NCBI GenBank assembly: GCA_902492235.1
Contig: CABUKS010000012.1
Location: 1-64,000 of the forward strand
Source: an uncultured Collinsella sp.
Lineage (GTDB): Bacteria > Actinomycetota > Coriobacteriia > Coriobacteriales > Coriobacteriaceae
Length of the DNA: 64,000 nucleotides
Direction: 5' to 3'
In this document: positions 1 to 8,530 of the stretch, in pieces
Position numbering within the stretch: position 1 is the stretch's first letter
How the letters are laid out: each line of letters opens with the position of its first letter
Made by a program: the position numbers and the translations under genes
Notes under the pieces: model-generated
Database searches by the model: none
Seen by the model: the letters and a program-made list of their open reading frames with translations, nothing else
Told to the model about the DNA's origin: nothing

Positions 1-42
1 CTACCGGGAGTAGCCCCGACGGTTGACAAAACTATAGGAACA

Positions 43-100
43 CCCAATGACTAGGTCCTTGAATGACTAGTCGTTTAAGAACGTCCCCAATGATTAGGTC
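43..100. repeat. Short direct repeats upstream of the tRNA-Asn promoter
   Basis: The 15-mer CCCAATGAYTAGGTC occurs at 43-57 and 86-100, differing at one base. A third partial copy, AATGACTAG, lies at 62-70. They precede an AT-rich stretch and the tRNA promoter. They could be a protein-binding site or a remnant of older DNA. Nothing else in bases 1-122 looks like a gene. Confidence 0.5.
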
Positions 101-122
101 GGAAAATTTCTTAAAAAAGTTC

Positions 123-150
123 TTGCCCTGAGCTGATTCGTCCGTATAAT
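123..150 (+). promoter_or_regulatory. tRNA-Asn promoter
   Basis: TTGCCC at 123-128 and a perfect TATAAT at 145-150 are separated by 16 bp. An AT-rich stretch at 101-120 could act as an UP element. The expected transcription start near 157 is about 25 bp before the first tRNA. Confidence 0.8.
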
Positions 151-180
151 AAACTTCGTTGCTTGAGAGCACGCACCTAT

Positions 181-255
181 TCCTCGGTAGCTCAATGGTA
201 GAGCACGCGGCTGTTAACCGCGCTGTTGTAGGTTCGAGTCCTACCCGGGGAGCCA
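181..255 (+). tRNA. tRNA-Asn (GTT), copy 1
   Basis: A complete cloverleaf folds. The acceptor stem TCCTCGG pairs with CCGGGGA, the anticodon arm CGCGG/CCGCG carries loop CTGTTAA with anticodon GTT, and the T arm contains GGTTCGAGTCC. The CCA end is encoded. It is identical to the copy 33 bp downstream. Confidence 0.97.
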
Positions 256-288
256 GAATTTTCCAGCCCTTTCCGTTGGGCTTTAAAT

Positions 289-363
289 TCCTCGGTAGCT
301 CAATGGTAGAGCACGCGGCTGTTAACCGCGCTGTTGTAGGTTCGAGTCCTACCCGGGGAGCCA
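289..363 (+). tRNA. tRNA-Asn (GTT), copy 2
   Basis: The sequence is identical to the first copy over all 75 nt, including the encoded CCA. It has no promoter of its own, so both are probably cut from one transcript that ends at the hairpin at 371-399. Identity of only the mature gene, with an unrelated 33-bp spacer, indicates a local duplication or gene conversion. Confidence 0.97.
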
Positions 364-370
364 GGTTGTA

Positions 371-399
371 AAACCCGTCGCTTATGCGGCGGGTTTTTT
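371..399 (+). terminator. Intrinsic terminator of the tRNA-Asn pair
   Basis: The stem CCCGTCGC/GCGGCGGG (one G-U pair) has loop TTAT and is followed by a T run. Confidence 0.88.
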
Positions 400-495
400 C
401 ATGCCGCGATCGCCGTTCGCGAACGTTACCATATCAACATTTCGTGTCGAGGATGTAATCCCGAGGCCCGCCACCTCAACATGCCGCGGTCGTTG

Positions 496-501
496 TAGAA
501 T
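496..501 (+). promoter_or_regulatory. Possible -10 box for the Asp23/fakA operon
   Basis: TAGAAT lies 58 bp before the GTG start at 559, but no good -35 is visible at 16-18 bp. The rest of 400-558 shows no gene. Confidence 0.35.
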
Positions 502-558
502 ATTGCAATGATTGCTCCCACGACATGGTGCCGCGAGCACCAAGAAAAGGAGATTCTT

Positions 559-915
559 GTGTCTGAGACCATTAACGGCAGCCTGAGCGTCTCGAACGAC
601 GTTATTGCCGATATTGCCGGTTATGCCGCGATGACGTGCTATGGCGTTGTCGGTATGGCTGAGCAGCTCCAGGGCGCCGAGAGCGTGCGTCTGCTTGCCG
701 GTCAGCGCCTCCGCAAGGGCGTGCTTGTCTCCGCCGACGAGAACGGCCTTACGGTCGATCTTCACGTCGTGCTCGAGAACGGCGTCAACATGAAGTCCGT
801 CTGCCACAATCTTTCGAGCTCCGTTGCCTTCACCCTGCAGGAGATCGCCCAGATTGATCCCGCCAGCCTTAAGATCGGCATCCATATCGACGCGCTCAAG
901 AGCCGTCTGAACTAG
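559..915 (+). CDS. Asp23/Gls24 family envelope stress protein
   Basis: This 118-residue protein matches the small Asp23/Gls24 (DUF322) family, with the typical GYAAMTCYGVVGM segment near the N terminus and a C-terminal half of alternating hydrophobic strands. The GTG at 559 is chosen because AAAGGAG at 545-551 sits 7 nt upstream; an in-frame upstream start at 508 would bury that site. It lies 27 bp before fakA, an arrangement common in Gram-positive bacteria (yloU-yloV). Its molecular function is unknown; family members are linked to envelope stress. A second family member is at 46593-46955. Confidence 0.88.
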   Translation: MSETINGSLSVSNDVIADIAGYAAMTCYGVVGMAEQLQGAESVRLLAGQRLRKGVLVSADENGLTVDLHVVLENGVNMKSVCHNLSSSVAFTLQEIAQIDPASLKIGIHIDALKSRLN

Positions 916-942
916 CATCCGAAAACGGAGATTCAAATACCC

Positions 943-2604
943 ATGATTGCAAAGACCATTCGCACCTGTTTTCCGATCGCTGCGGCTGCCGTTTCCGACA
1001 AGGCCGAGGAGATCAATAAGCTCAACGTCTTCCCCGTACCCGACGGCGACACCGGCACCAACATGTCGCTCACGCTCGCCTCGGTGACCAAGGAGCTTTC
1101 CGCCCTTCCCGCCGATGCCGACATGGAGGCCATCGCCGGCGCCATCACCCACGGTTCCCTGATGGGCGCCCGCGGTAACTCCGGCGTTATTACCTCGCAG
1201 ATTCTGCGCGGCGTGGCCGAGGGTCTTGTCTCTGCCGACGAGCCTATTACGTCTGCCAACATTGCCTTCGCCTTCCGTCGCGCCGTCAAGGTTGCCTTTC
1301 AGGCTGTCCGCAAGCCCATCGAGGGCACGATCCTCACGGTGCTGCGCGATGTCTCGACCAAGGCCGACGAGTGCGAGAAGAAGAAGTTCTCGGCCGAGGA
1401 TGCGCTCGACGCCATTGTCGTCGAGGCGTACCAGTCCGTCGCCCGCACGCCCGACCTGCTGCCCGTCCTCAAAGAGAACGGCGTGGTCGACTCCGGCGCT
1501 TTTGGATTTGCCATTTTCCTCGAGAACTTTGTGGCTGCCGCTCTTGGTCGCAGCACCGTGGTCGAGGATTTCTCCGCTACGTTTGACTCCGCCGGCTCTG
1601 CCCGCGATGCCGCTCTTGGTCGTGTTGAGATCGAGGCTAACGACGACTGGGAGGGCTCGGAGTTCCGCTACTGCAACGAGTTCCTCTTTAAGGCCGACGC
1701 CCCGTTTGACGAGGACGAGTGCCTTAAGTTCCTGGGTTCCATGGGCGACTGCGAGCTGCTCGTGGGTGCCTACCCCGATTACAAGATCCATGTGCACTCC
1801 AACACCCCCAACCTGGTGCTCGAGCACATGCTGCAGCTCGGTCAGATTTACGAGGTCTTTATCCACAACATGGAGATGGAGGCCCACGACCGTACCGCTA
1901 AGATTCACGAGGACCAGGAAAAGGCCGCCGAGCCCGCCAAGGCGCTGGGCTTTGTCGCCGTTGCCGCCGGTTCTGGCGAGGCCGACATCCTCAAGTCCCT
2001 TGGCGTCGACGTGGTCGTCTCCGGTGGCCAGACTATGAATCCCTCGACCGCCGACCTGCTGGGCGCGGTGGACCAGGTCAACGCGACCTCGGTCATCATC
2101 CTGCCCAATAACGGCAACATCCGCATGGCTGCCGAGGCTGCCGCTTCTGCCTGCACCGACAAGAAGGTCGCCGTCGTTCCTACCAAGACCGTTCCGCAGG
2201 CGTTCTCCGCGCTGTTCGCGGTCCTGCCCGATTCCGAGCTCGAGGACGCCGTCGCCGCCATGGTCGACGCCATCAGCGAGGTCCGCGATGGCGAGGTCAC
2301 CCGCGCCGTGCGCGATTCCAGTGCCTCTGACGGCTCTCCGATTCACTCCGGTGACGTCATGGGTATCATCGCCGGCTCCATCGACGTGGTCGGCTCTGAC
2401 GTGAAGCAGGTCACGCTCGACTGCATCAACCGCATGCAGGAGGAAGAGGAGGGTGACGCGCTGACGATTCTGGCCGGCGAGGAGCTGTCCGATGAGGCCT
2501 TCCAGGAGATCGTCGACGCTATCGAGGAGGCTCAGCCCGACTTGGAGATCGACGCCCATCGTGGCGAGCAGCCGCTCTATCCCGTGATCTTCTCGATCGA
2601 GTAG
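943..2604 (+). CDS. fakA: Fatty acid kinase FakA / DAK2-DegV-like protein
   Basis: This protein of 553 residues is the YloV/FakA type. The N-terminal DhaL (DAK2) nucleotide-binding domain carries NVFPVPDGDTGTNM near residues 28-41, whose Asp residues bind Mg-ATP. It is followed by the middle domain and the C-terminal YloV domain. FakA phosphorylates fatty acids presented by a DegV-type FakB partner, making acyl-phosphate for PlsX/PlsY phospholipid synthesis. No fakB is in the window, but plsX and acpP are 5 kb downstream. It follows the Asp23 gene and precedes recG by 10 bp, so these genes are probably co-transcribed. Confidence 0.92.
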   Translation: MIAKTIRTCFPIAAAAVSDKAEEINKLNVFPVPDGDTGTNMSLTLASVTKELSALPADADMEAIAGAITHGSLMGARGNSGVITSQILRGVAEGLVSADEPITSANIAFAFRRAVKVAFQAVRKPIEGTILTVLRDVSTKADECEKKKFSAEDALDAIVVEAYQSVARTPDLLPVLKENGVVDSGAFGFAIFLENFVAAALGRSTVVEDFSATFDSAGSARDAALGRVEIEANDDWEGSEFRYCNEFLFKADAPFDEDECLKFLGSMGDCELLVGAYPDYKIHVHSNTPNLVLEHMLQLGQIYEVFIHNMEMEAHDRTAKIHEDQEKAAEPAKALGFVAVAAGSGEADILKSLGVDVVVSGGQTMNPSTADLLGAVDQVNATSVIILPNNGNIRMAAEAAASACTDKKVAVVPTKTVPQAFSALFAVLPDSELEDAVAAMVDAISEVRDGEVTRAVRDSSASDGSPIHSGDVMGIIAGSIDVVGSDVKQVTLDCINRMQEEEEGDALTILAGEELSDEAFQEIVDAIEEAQPDLEIDAHRGEQPLYPVIFSIE

Positions 2605-2614
2605 GCAACTGCCC

Positions 2615-4792
2615 ATGTCCGAGCTGTGCTCCGTGCCGCGCGTCTCGGAGCGCTTTGCCCAGAGCAATGCGCTCGACGAGGATATCGCGCGACTCAAATA
2701 TGTTTCGGGTAAACGTGAGGAGGCCCTTCGCCGTCTGGGAATTCGGACGGTGGGGGACCTCCTTCTCCATATCCCTCATCGATACCTCGACTTTACCCGT
2801 TCTTGGTCTATCGAGATGGCGCCCATCGGTACCGTGTGCACGATTGTTGCCACGGTCGATCGTATCGTCCAAAAACAGCCCCGCCCGCGTATGCAGGTGA
2901 CCGAGGTCTCGCTGGTGGATAAGACGGGTGTGCTGCAGGTCGCCTTTTTCCGCCAGCCCTGGATTGCCCAGCAGCTTAAGCAGGGCGACCGCCTGGCCGT
3001 GATGGGCAAGGTCGAGTTTGCCTACGGTTTTAAGCAGATGGCCTCGCCGCACTTTGAAAAGCTCGAGGAAGGGCGTGCCGCAGGCACCATCCTGCCGGTC
3101 CATTACGTGAGTGATGGCGTGAGCCAGGCGTGGATGCGCCGCATTGTAAGCGGCGCGCTCGAGGTCGTCGGCAATCCCTTCGACCCGATTCCCGCACGCT
3201 TGCGCGTCAAGCGTCGCTTGATGAGCAATGCCCGCGCGCTTCGATCGATCCACTTTCCATCGAGTATGGCCGAGCGCGATATCGCGCGCGCACGGCTTGC
3301 CTACGAGGAGTGCCTCTACCTGCAGCTAGCGCTGCGCCTGCGCAACGACGGTGGCCTGGTCGATGTGGTGCCCTATGCCCACACCGCGGGCGAGCACCTG
3401 GCCGTGCTCAAGCAAGCCCTGCCGTTTTCGCTGAGCGACGAGCAGGAGGCCGCGTTCCAAGATATCCTGCACGATATGTGCGATGGCGGGCGCGTGATGA
3501 ACCGTCTGCTGCTGGGCGATGTCGGTACCGGTAAGACCGCCGTTGCCGCCTGCGCGCTGGCTGTGGCTGCCGATAGCGGCACGCAGGCCTGCGTTATGGC
3601 GCCCACGGGCGTGCTGGCGCGCCAATATGCCGATAAGACCGGCCCTCTGCTCTCGCAGACCGGCATGTCCTGGGCGCTTCTGACGGGTGCCACTCCGGCG
3701 GCCGAGCGCGAGCGGATCCATGAGCAGCTGCAGTCCGGCGAGCTCGATGTCCTCTTTGGCACCCATGCTGTTCTTTCCGAAGACGTGAACTTTAAGCACT
3801 TGTCGCTTGTTGTCATCGACGAACAGCACCGCTTTGGCGTAGGCCAACGCAACGCACTACGCGCGAAGGGCCCCGGTGCCGATCTGCTCGTTATGACGGC
3901 AACGCCCATCCCGCGTACGCTGGCGCTTTCGGTCTACGGCGATCTGGACACGAGTATCATCCGCCATCGGCCAGTCCCTGGCGCTGGCGTGACGACACGC
4001 GTGCTCACCGAGTCGAGTCGAGACCTCGCCTATGGAGCCATCCGCGAGGCGCATGAAAAGGGTCAGCAGGCCTACGTGATTTGCCCGCTCGTGGAGCCGA
4101 GTGACTCGGCCGATGAGCTGGAAGACGTGCCCGGTATTGCCCGCGACGATGAGGGCCGCGTAACCGTCCCCGTGCCGCTGCACGATACGGCAACCGAGCT
4201 CGACCGACTGCGTCTGGCGTTGCCGGGGCTTACCATCGAGCGCCTTCACGGCCGCATGCCGGCGGGGGAGAAGGATCGTGTGATCGACGCCTTCAAGCGT
4301 GGCGAGATCGACGTGCTCGTCTCCACTACGGTGGTCGAGGTGGGCGTCGACGTGCCTAACGCCACCGTCATGGTCATCGAGAACGGCGAGCGCTTTGGGT
4401 TGGCTGCCCTGCACCAGCTGCGCGGTCGCGTGGGCCGTGGCGGCGTGTCGGGCACGTGCCTGGTCATGACGCACTCCAAGGGCAACGGCGGCGCGTCGGC
4501 GGCGCAAGATCGTCTGCAATCGCTCGAAAAAACCTCGGATGGCTTTACGCTCGCCCAGATGGACCTGCGTCTGCGCCACGAGGGCGAAATCCTGGGGTAC
4601 CGCCAGCATGGCGGCGTGACCTTGCGCTTTGTGGACCTGGACGCCGATGAGGACCTTATCGAATGGGCCCATTTGGACGCGGTCGAGCTCTTGCGGTATG
4701 CTTGCAACCTTGACTCTGTGGCGACGCGTCCCTTGCGCGACGCGGTCGCCATGCGTTATCGACATATCTTTAAGGAGGTCAGCGGAGGATGA
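2615..4792 (+). CDS. recG: ATP-dependent DNA helicase RecG
   Basis: RecG of 725 residues remodels stalled replication forks and Holliday junctions. The N-terminal wedge/OB domain is followed by a superfamily 2 helicase core with Walker A GDVGTGKT (about residues 304-311), the RecG-type box DEQHRFGV, the TATPIPRT motif, and motif VI in the LHQLRGRVGRG region. Length is normal for the family. The stop codon overlaps the rsmD start (ATGA), indicating translational coupling; recG-rsmD-coaD is a classic Gram-positive order. Confidence 0.96.
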   Translation: MSELCSVPRVSERFAQSNALDEDIARLKYVSGKREEALRRLGIRTVGDLLLHIPHRYLDFTRSWSIEMAPIGTVCTIVATVDRIVQKQPRPRMQVTEVSLVDKTGVLQVAFFRQPWIAQQLKQGDRLAVMGKVEFAYGFKQMASPHFEKLEEGRAAGTILPVHYVSDGVSQAWMRRIVSGALEVVGNPFDPIPARLRVKRRLMSNARALRSIHFPSSMAERDIARARLAYEECLYLQLALRLRNDGGLVDVVPYAHTAGEHLAVLKQALPFSLSDEQEAAFQDILHDMCDGGRVMNRLLLGDVGTGKTAVAACALAVAADSGTQACVMAPTGVLARQYADKTGPLLSQTGMSWALLTGATPAAERERIHEQLQSGELDVLFGTHAVLSEDVNFKHLSLVVIDEQHRFGVGQRNALRAKGPGADLLVMTATPIPRTLALSVYGDLDTSIIRHRPVPGAGVTTRVLTESSRDLAYGAIREAHEKGQQAYVICPLVEPSDSADELEDVPGIARDDEGRVTVPVPLHDTATELDRLRLALPGLTIERLHGRMPAGEKDRVIDAFKRGEIDVLVSTTVVEVGVDVPNATVMVIENGERFGLAALHQLRGRVGRGGVSGTCLVMTHSKGNGGASAAQDRLQSLEKTSDGFTLAQMDLRLRHEGEILGYRQHGGVTLRFVDLDADEDLIEWAHLDAVELLRYACNLDSVATRPLRDAVAMRYRHIFKEVSGG

Positions 4793-5445
4793 GAATCATC
4801 GGCGGCGAATGGCGCGGTCGTAAGATCGAGGAGCCCCGTGGTCGCGATGTCACCCGCCCCACGACTGATCGCGTGCGCGAGGCGTGCGCATCTATGGTCA
4901 TGTCGGCATTCGATTTCGATTTGGACGAGGTTCGTGTGCTGGACGCTTTTGGCGGCTCCGGTGCCTTAGGGTTAGAGATGCTCTCTCGTGGGGCCCGTTC
5001 GCTCACGACGTTTGAGATCGATCGCAACGCCGCGCGGCTCATTACCAAGAATATCGAGTCGCTCTGCCGTGACCGTGCGCGTTGGCGCGTGGTCACGGGC
5101 GACATGCTGTCGAGTGCCTCGCGCGGTCGTGTACCGGGCGGCCCCTTTGATCTGGTCCTGCTCGACCCGCCCTATGCTTTTGGTGCCGAGCCGGTCGAGG
5201 AACTGCTGCAGGACCTGGCTCAGCAGGGTTTACTTGCGTCTGGCGCTTACGCCCTGTTTGAGCATGCCGCCGCCGATGCGGGCGCGCATCCGGCAGGCTT
5301 TGAGACTTTACGTGAGAAGCGCTACGGCATTACCTCGGTCGACCTGCTTCGTTGGGTCGGCGATGACGATGTTGAGGGCGATAGCGCCGGCACCGATGCC
5401 GACAACAACGATGCCACGACGTTTCAGGAGGACGCCCATGAATGA
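4789..5445 (+). CDS. rsmD: 16S rRNA (guanine(966)-N2)-methyltransferase RsmD
   Basis: This 218-residue Rossmann methyltransferase carries the SAM-binding segment VLDAFGGSGALGLE (about residues 47-60) and the catalytic LDPPY motif typical of N2-guanine methylases (NPPY/DPPY). It would modify G966 of 16S rRNA during 30S assembly. It starts inside the recG stop and overlaps coaD by 8 bp. The C-terminal 25 residues are acidic, Asp-rich and probably disordered. Confidence 0.93.
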   Translation: MRIIGGEWRGRKIEEPRGRDVTRPTTDRVREACASMVMSAFDFDLDEVRVLDAFGGSGALGLEMLSRGARSLTTFEIDRNAARLITKNIESLCRDRARWRVVTGDMLSSASRGRVPGGPFDLVLLDPPYAFGAEPVEELLQDLAQQGLLASGAYALFEHAAADAGAHPAGFETLREKRYGITSVDLLRWVGDDDVEGDSAGTDADNNDATTFQEDAHE

Positions 5446-5935
5446 CACCATCAACCGCGTGATCGTCCCGGGCACCTTCGATCCCATCACGTTTGGCCAT
5501 ATCGATGTGATCCGCCGTGCCCGCCGCATCTTTCCCAGCGTGATCGTCGCTGTTGCCGAGTCGCAAGGTAAAAACGGTGTAGGCACCACGTTTATGCTCG
5601 ATGAGCGCGTGGCGCTGGCCCGCGAGGCGGTCGGCGATATCGACGGCGTCGAGGTCCTGCCCTTCACTGGCCTGCTGGTCGACTTCGCACGTGAGCAGGG
5701 GGCGGGTGCCGTGGTCAAGGGCCTGCGCGCCATGACCGACTTTGAGTATGAGCTGCAGCAGGCCGACCTTAACTATCGCCTGGATAGCGAGCTGGAGTCC
5801 ATCTTTGTCATGAGTGCGCCGCAGTACGGCTATATCTCGAGCTCGGTCGTTCGCCAGATTGCCTCGCTCGGCAGCGATGTATCGACGTTTGTCCCGTCCA
5901 ACGTGGTCGAAGCGCTCAAACATCGCTTTTCGTGA
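5438..5935 (+). CDS. coaD: Phosphopantetheine adenylyltransferase (CoA biosynthesis)
   Basis: CoaD of 165 residues transfers AMP from ATP to 4'-phosphopantetheine, the penultimate step of CoA synthesis. The nucleotidyltransferase signature GTFDPITFGH (T/HxGH) is at residues 9-18 and the ISSSVVR motif near residue 130. The start at 5438 is supported by CAGGAGGA at 5425-5432 and the normal length. It overlaps rsmD by 8 bp. Confidence 0.95.
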   Translation: MNDTINRVIVPGTFDPITFGHIDVIRRARRIFPSVIVAVAESQGKNGVGTTFMLDERVALAREAVGDIDGVEVLPFTGLLVDFAREQGAGAVVKGLRAMTDFEYELQQADLNYRLDSELESIFVMSAPQYGYISSSVVRQIASLGSDVSTFVPSNVVEALKHRFS

Positions 5936-5959
5936 CGTTTCTTATTGCCTGGTGGCATG

Positions 5960-5968
5960 TGGTAAAAT
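5960..5968 (+). promoter_or_regulatory. Extended -10 promoter
   Basis: TGG immediately before TAAAAT at 5963-5968 forms an extended -10, 36 bp before the start at 6004. A weak TTTCTT lies 19 bp upstream. It would start transcription just after coaD. Confidence 0.5.
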
Positions 5969-6003
5969 AGCACGATGATATGTTACCTATGAAAGGAGAC
6001 CGG

Positions 6004-6501
6004 ATGCCGGGCGAGAATTTTCCTGGCGATAGGATCGTCAGCTTGGTCGATGAGCTCGAAGGGCTGATCGAGGAAGCCAAGCCGCCTTTCGGCAAGAACG
6101 CTCAGTTCAAGGTCATCGACGCCGACGTGTTCTTTAACATCCTCGACGAGATCCGCATGAGCTATCCCGAGGAGTGGCAGAAGTCCCGCCGTATCCTTAA
6201 GGAGCGCGAGGAGCTTATGGCTTCCGCCGCCGCTCAGGCCGATTCCATCATCGCCGACGCTCAGCAGCAGGCCCTCACCATTGCCGGTGAGCAGGAGATC
6301 GTCCGCTTAGCGCAGCAACAGGCCGACGACATCCGCGATCGTGCCCAGCAGTACGAGCGCGAGACGCGTTATGCTGCCGAGGACTACGCAGAGCAGGTCT
6401 TTACGCACCTGGAGGAGAACCTCAAGAGCCTGACCGGTACCGTTACCCGTTGCCGTCAGCAGCTCAACGAGGGTGCTGCCCAACAGAATGGTCAGTGGTA
6501 A
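6004..6501 (+). CDS. Hypothetical coiled-coil protein (ATP synthase b-subunit-like)
   Basis: I do not recognise a named family. The 165-residue protein has a short N-terminal segment containing VDELEGLIEEAKPPFGKN, then a long charged helix rich in Ala, Gln, Glu and Arg (about residues 55-160), resembling the coiled-coil of F0F1 b subunits or DivIVA-like proteins. There is no membrane segment or signal peptide. The ATG at 6004 is chosen over 5980 because AAAGGAGA ends about 5 nt before it. It overlaps the next gene (TAATG) and is probably co-transcribed with the DUF177 gene. A structural or envelope role is only a guess. Confidence 0.72.
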   Translation: MPGENFPGDRIVSLVDELEGLIEEAKPPFGKNAQFKVIDADVFFNILDEIRMSYPEEWQKSRRILKEREELMASAAAQADSIIADAQQQALTIAGEQEIVRLAQQQADDIRDRAQQYERETRYAAEDYAEQVFTHLEENLKSLTGTVTRCRQQLNEGAAQQNGQW

Positions 6502-7055
6502 TGGCTGAGTTTCCGAGCGTTACCGTCGATCTTTCCGAGCAGCTCGAGTTTCCTGGAGATTCGTATCCGCTGACCGGTAAGGTAGATGTCGCCACCTACA
6601 CGGTGGGCGAGAAGGAGTACCAGCTACAGGACGGCATCGACTACGACGTTGTCTTTACCAATGCCGGTACCGGTGTCTTGCTCACGGGCATGGTCCGCAC
6701 GCACGCCACCGGCGAGTGCGACCGTTGCCTGGAGCCCGCCTCGTTTGATATCGCCGGCGAGATCGAGGAGTTCTACCTCTTTGAGGAGCCCGAGGATCCC
6801 GAGGCCTACGAGGACGGCTACGAGCTCCTGGGTGAGGACCGTCTCGTCGATCTGGGCGAGCCCATCAATGACGCGGTCGTTATGGACACGCCGTTTGTGG
6901 TGCTCTGCAAGCCCGATTGCCGTGGTCTGTGCCCCACATGCGGCTGCAATCTCAACGTCGAGCAATGCGATTGCGCCGCCCAGGCAGAGGCGGAATGGGC
7001 CGCTGCCACGGAAAATCCATTTGCAGCATTGAAGAATCTCAAGCTTGATGAGTAA
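6501..7055 (+). CDS. DUF177 (YceD-like) zinc-ribbon protein
   Basis: This protein of 184 residues has the DUF177 pattern: an early C-x2-C (CDRC), an acidic middle, and a C-terminal CxxxC...CxxC-type metal-binding cluster (CKPDCRGLCPTCG). In many bacteria this gene directly precedes rpmF, as here, 64 bp upstream; the family is linked to 23S rRNA and large-subunit accumulation. The ATG at 6501 overlaps the preceding stop. The C-terminal ENPFAALKNL segment is typical of the family. Confidence 0.88.
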   Translation: MAEFPSVTVDLSEQLEFPGDSYPLTGKVDVATYTVGEKEYQLQDGIDYDVVFTNAGTGVLLTGMVRTHATGECDRCLEPASFDIAGEIEEFYLFEEPEDPEAYEDGYELLGEDRLVDLGEPINDAVVMDTPFVVLCKPDCRGLCPTCGCNLNVEQCDCAAQAEAEWAAATENPFAALKNLKLDE

Positions 7056-7060
7056 AACTG

Positions 7061-7069
7061 TGGTAGTAT
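7061..7069 (+). promoter_or_regulatory. Possible extended -10 before rpmF
   Basis: TGG-TAGTAT lies 51 bp upstream of the rpmF start; no good -35 is visible. It may give rpmF a transcript independent of the upstream operon. Confidence 0.4.
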
Positions 7070-7119
7070 CGCTACTTGCGCGTAATCGCCACACTGGATA
7101 GTTCATAAGGAAGGTCACT

Positions 7120-7299
7120 ATGCCCGTACCTAAACAAAAGCAGGGTCGTATCCGCACTCACACCCGTCGTTCCGCCAACATGAAGATCTCGGCTGCGGCT
7201 CAGTCCACGTGCCCCCGTTGCGGCGCTGTCAAGCTTCCGCACCACGTGTGCCCCAGCTGCGGTTTCTACAAGGACCGCGAGGTTATCGTTACCGAGTAA
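7120..7299 (+). CDS. rpmF: 50S ribosomal protein L32
   Basis: This 59-residue protein starts MPVPKQKQGR, as L32 proteins do, and contains the zinc-binding pair CPRC and CPSC. AAGGAAGG precedes the ATG. The retained four-cysteine motif makes it the zinc-containing (C+) form. It is followed 40 bp later by a terminator hairpin. Confidence 0.96.
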   Translation: MPVPKQKQGRIRTHTRRSANMKISAAAQSTCPRCGAVKLPHHVCPSCGFYKDREVIVTE

Positions 7300-7339
7300 C
7301 GGTATACTCTGGATGCGATGCCGTTCCAAATGGAACCAC

Positions 7340-7369
7340 AATGGCCGGCTCAATGAGTCGGCCATTTTT
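7340..7369 (+). terminator. Intrinsic terminator after rpmF
   Basis: The stem ATGGCCGGCTC/GAGTCGGCCAT (one G-U pair) is followed by a T run. It separates rpmF from plsX. Confidence 0.85.
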
Positions 7370-7386
7370 GTATAAGGAGCATGTAT

Positions 7387-8406
7387 ATGAGTAACGTTCG
7401 CGTTTGTGTAGACGTTGTGGGCGGAGACGAGAAACCTCAGGTTGTTCTCGATGGTATCGAGGCTGCGCTTGCCGCCGATCCCGATATCGAGGTCTTGGCG
7501 GCTGGCCCGGCCGAAATCGTCAATCCCTTTGCAGCTTCCCATGCACGTGTTGAGGCCCTTGAGGCACCTGACGTTATCGCCATGGATGACGATCCCATTC
7601 GCGCCGTGATGACCAAGCGTAAGTCGTCGATCGTGCTTTCTTGCCGCGCCATTAAGAAGGGCAACGCGGATGCGTTCTTCTCCGCCGGCTCGACCGGTGC
7701 CATGACCGCCGCTGCCACCGCCTACGTGACGCCGTTTAGGTATCAGGCCGAAGGCAAGAAGCAGCCGGTGCGCCCCTGTCTGACCAATGCGCTGCCCAAT
7801 CGCGCCGGCGGTCTGACGGTGCTGTGCGACATGGGTGCCAACCCCGATGTCGAGGTTGACGATATGGTGCGTTTTGCCCAGATGGGCAGCGCCTATGCCC
7901 GCGTCGTCCTGGGCATCGAGCATCCTCGCGTGGGCCTGCTTGCCAACGGCACCGAGGACGAGAAGGGTTCTAACTTTACCAAGGCCTGTTTCCCTGCTAT
8001 GAAGGCCGCCGTTCCCGGCTTTGTTGGTAACTGCGAGGGCACCGACCTCACCTCAGGCAACTTCGATGTCGTCGTTGCCGATGGTATGTCGGGCAATATT
8101 GCGCTCAAGGCCACCGAGGGCGCTGCCAAGTTTTTGCTGCAGGAGCTCAAGGGTGTCTTTATGTCTTCGCTCGGCACCAAGATTGCCGCGCTGCTCATCA
8201 AAAAGCAGATGCGCGAGATAAAGGCCAAGCTCTCTGGCGACGCCAAGGGCGGCGCGATTCTTTTGGGCCTGCGCGGCGTGGTCCTGATCGGCCATGGCGC
8301 TACCTCGGTCGAGGCTGTTAAAAACGGTACGCTCGCGGCGGCCGAAGCCGTGCGCGCCGGGCTGGTCGAGAATGTCGCCAACTCTATGGACGGTATCGTT
8401 TTATAA
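7387..8406 (+). CDS. plsX: Phosphate acyltransferase PlsX
   Basis: PlsX of 339 residues makes acyl-phosphate from acyl-ACP for glycerolipid synthesis. The N terminus reads VDVVGGDEKP where most PlsX proteins have DAMGGD-xxP. Further motifs include the FSAGSTGA segment near residue 97 and GNIALKATEG near 236. The ATG at 7387 is preferred over 7381 because AAGGAG at 7374-7379 is then 7 nt away. acpP and rnc follow, the common plsX-acpP-rnc-smc order. It complements fakA upstream. Confidence 0.94.
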   Translation: MSNVRVCVDVVGGDEKPQVVLDGIEAALAADPDIEVLAAGPAEIVNPFAASHARVEALEAPDVIAMDDDPIRAVMTKRKSSIVLSCRAIKKGNADAFFSAGSTGAMTAAATAYVTPFRYQAEGKKQPVRPCLTNALPNRAGGLTVLCDMGANPDVEVDDMVRFAQMGSAYARVVLGIEHPRVGLLANGTEDEKGSNFTKACFPAMKAAVPGFVGNCEGTDLTSGNFDVVVADGMSGNIALKATEGAAKFLLQELKGVFMSSLGTKIAALLIKKQMREIKAKLSGDAKGGAILLGLRGVVLIGHGATSVEAVKNGTLAAAEAVRAGLVENVANSMDGIVL

Positions 8407-8453
8407 GAGCGAGTTAGAGCGCTGTTATGTGCTTCGCGGCGCACGTCGTGGGG

Positions 8454-8494
8454 TAGAATCAGAACCGTGTCTTGGTACCGCCCGGGCGGTACCA
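8454..8494 (+). promoter_or_regulatory. Putative acpP promoter -10 with 22-bp perfect palindrome (operator-like)
   Basis: TAGAAT at 8454-8459 is followed 13 bp later by a perfect 22-bp palindrome at 8473-8494 (half-site TGGTACCGCCC). The location near the expected start site suits a repressor operator. A terminator is less likely because the arms leave almost no loop and the following T run is interrupted. Confidence 0.5.
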
Positions 8495-8530
8495 TTCTTT
8501 TGGTATTCATGCACTATGAGAGGAAGCGCT

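Noticed and set aside
181..363. tRNA repeats as a CRISPR or attachment site
   Set aside because: Both units fold into complete tRNA-Asn; there is no integrase or spacer array.
159..371. 70-residue open frame over the two tRNA-Asn genes
   Set aside because: The repeated peptide is a by-product of the two identical tRNAs; there is no coding signal.
382..2697. 771-residue - strand frame
   Set aside because: It is the antisense of the Asp23 and fakA genes in high-GC DNA; composition follows the opposite strand.
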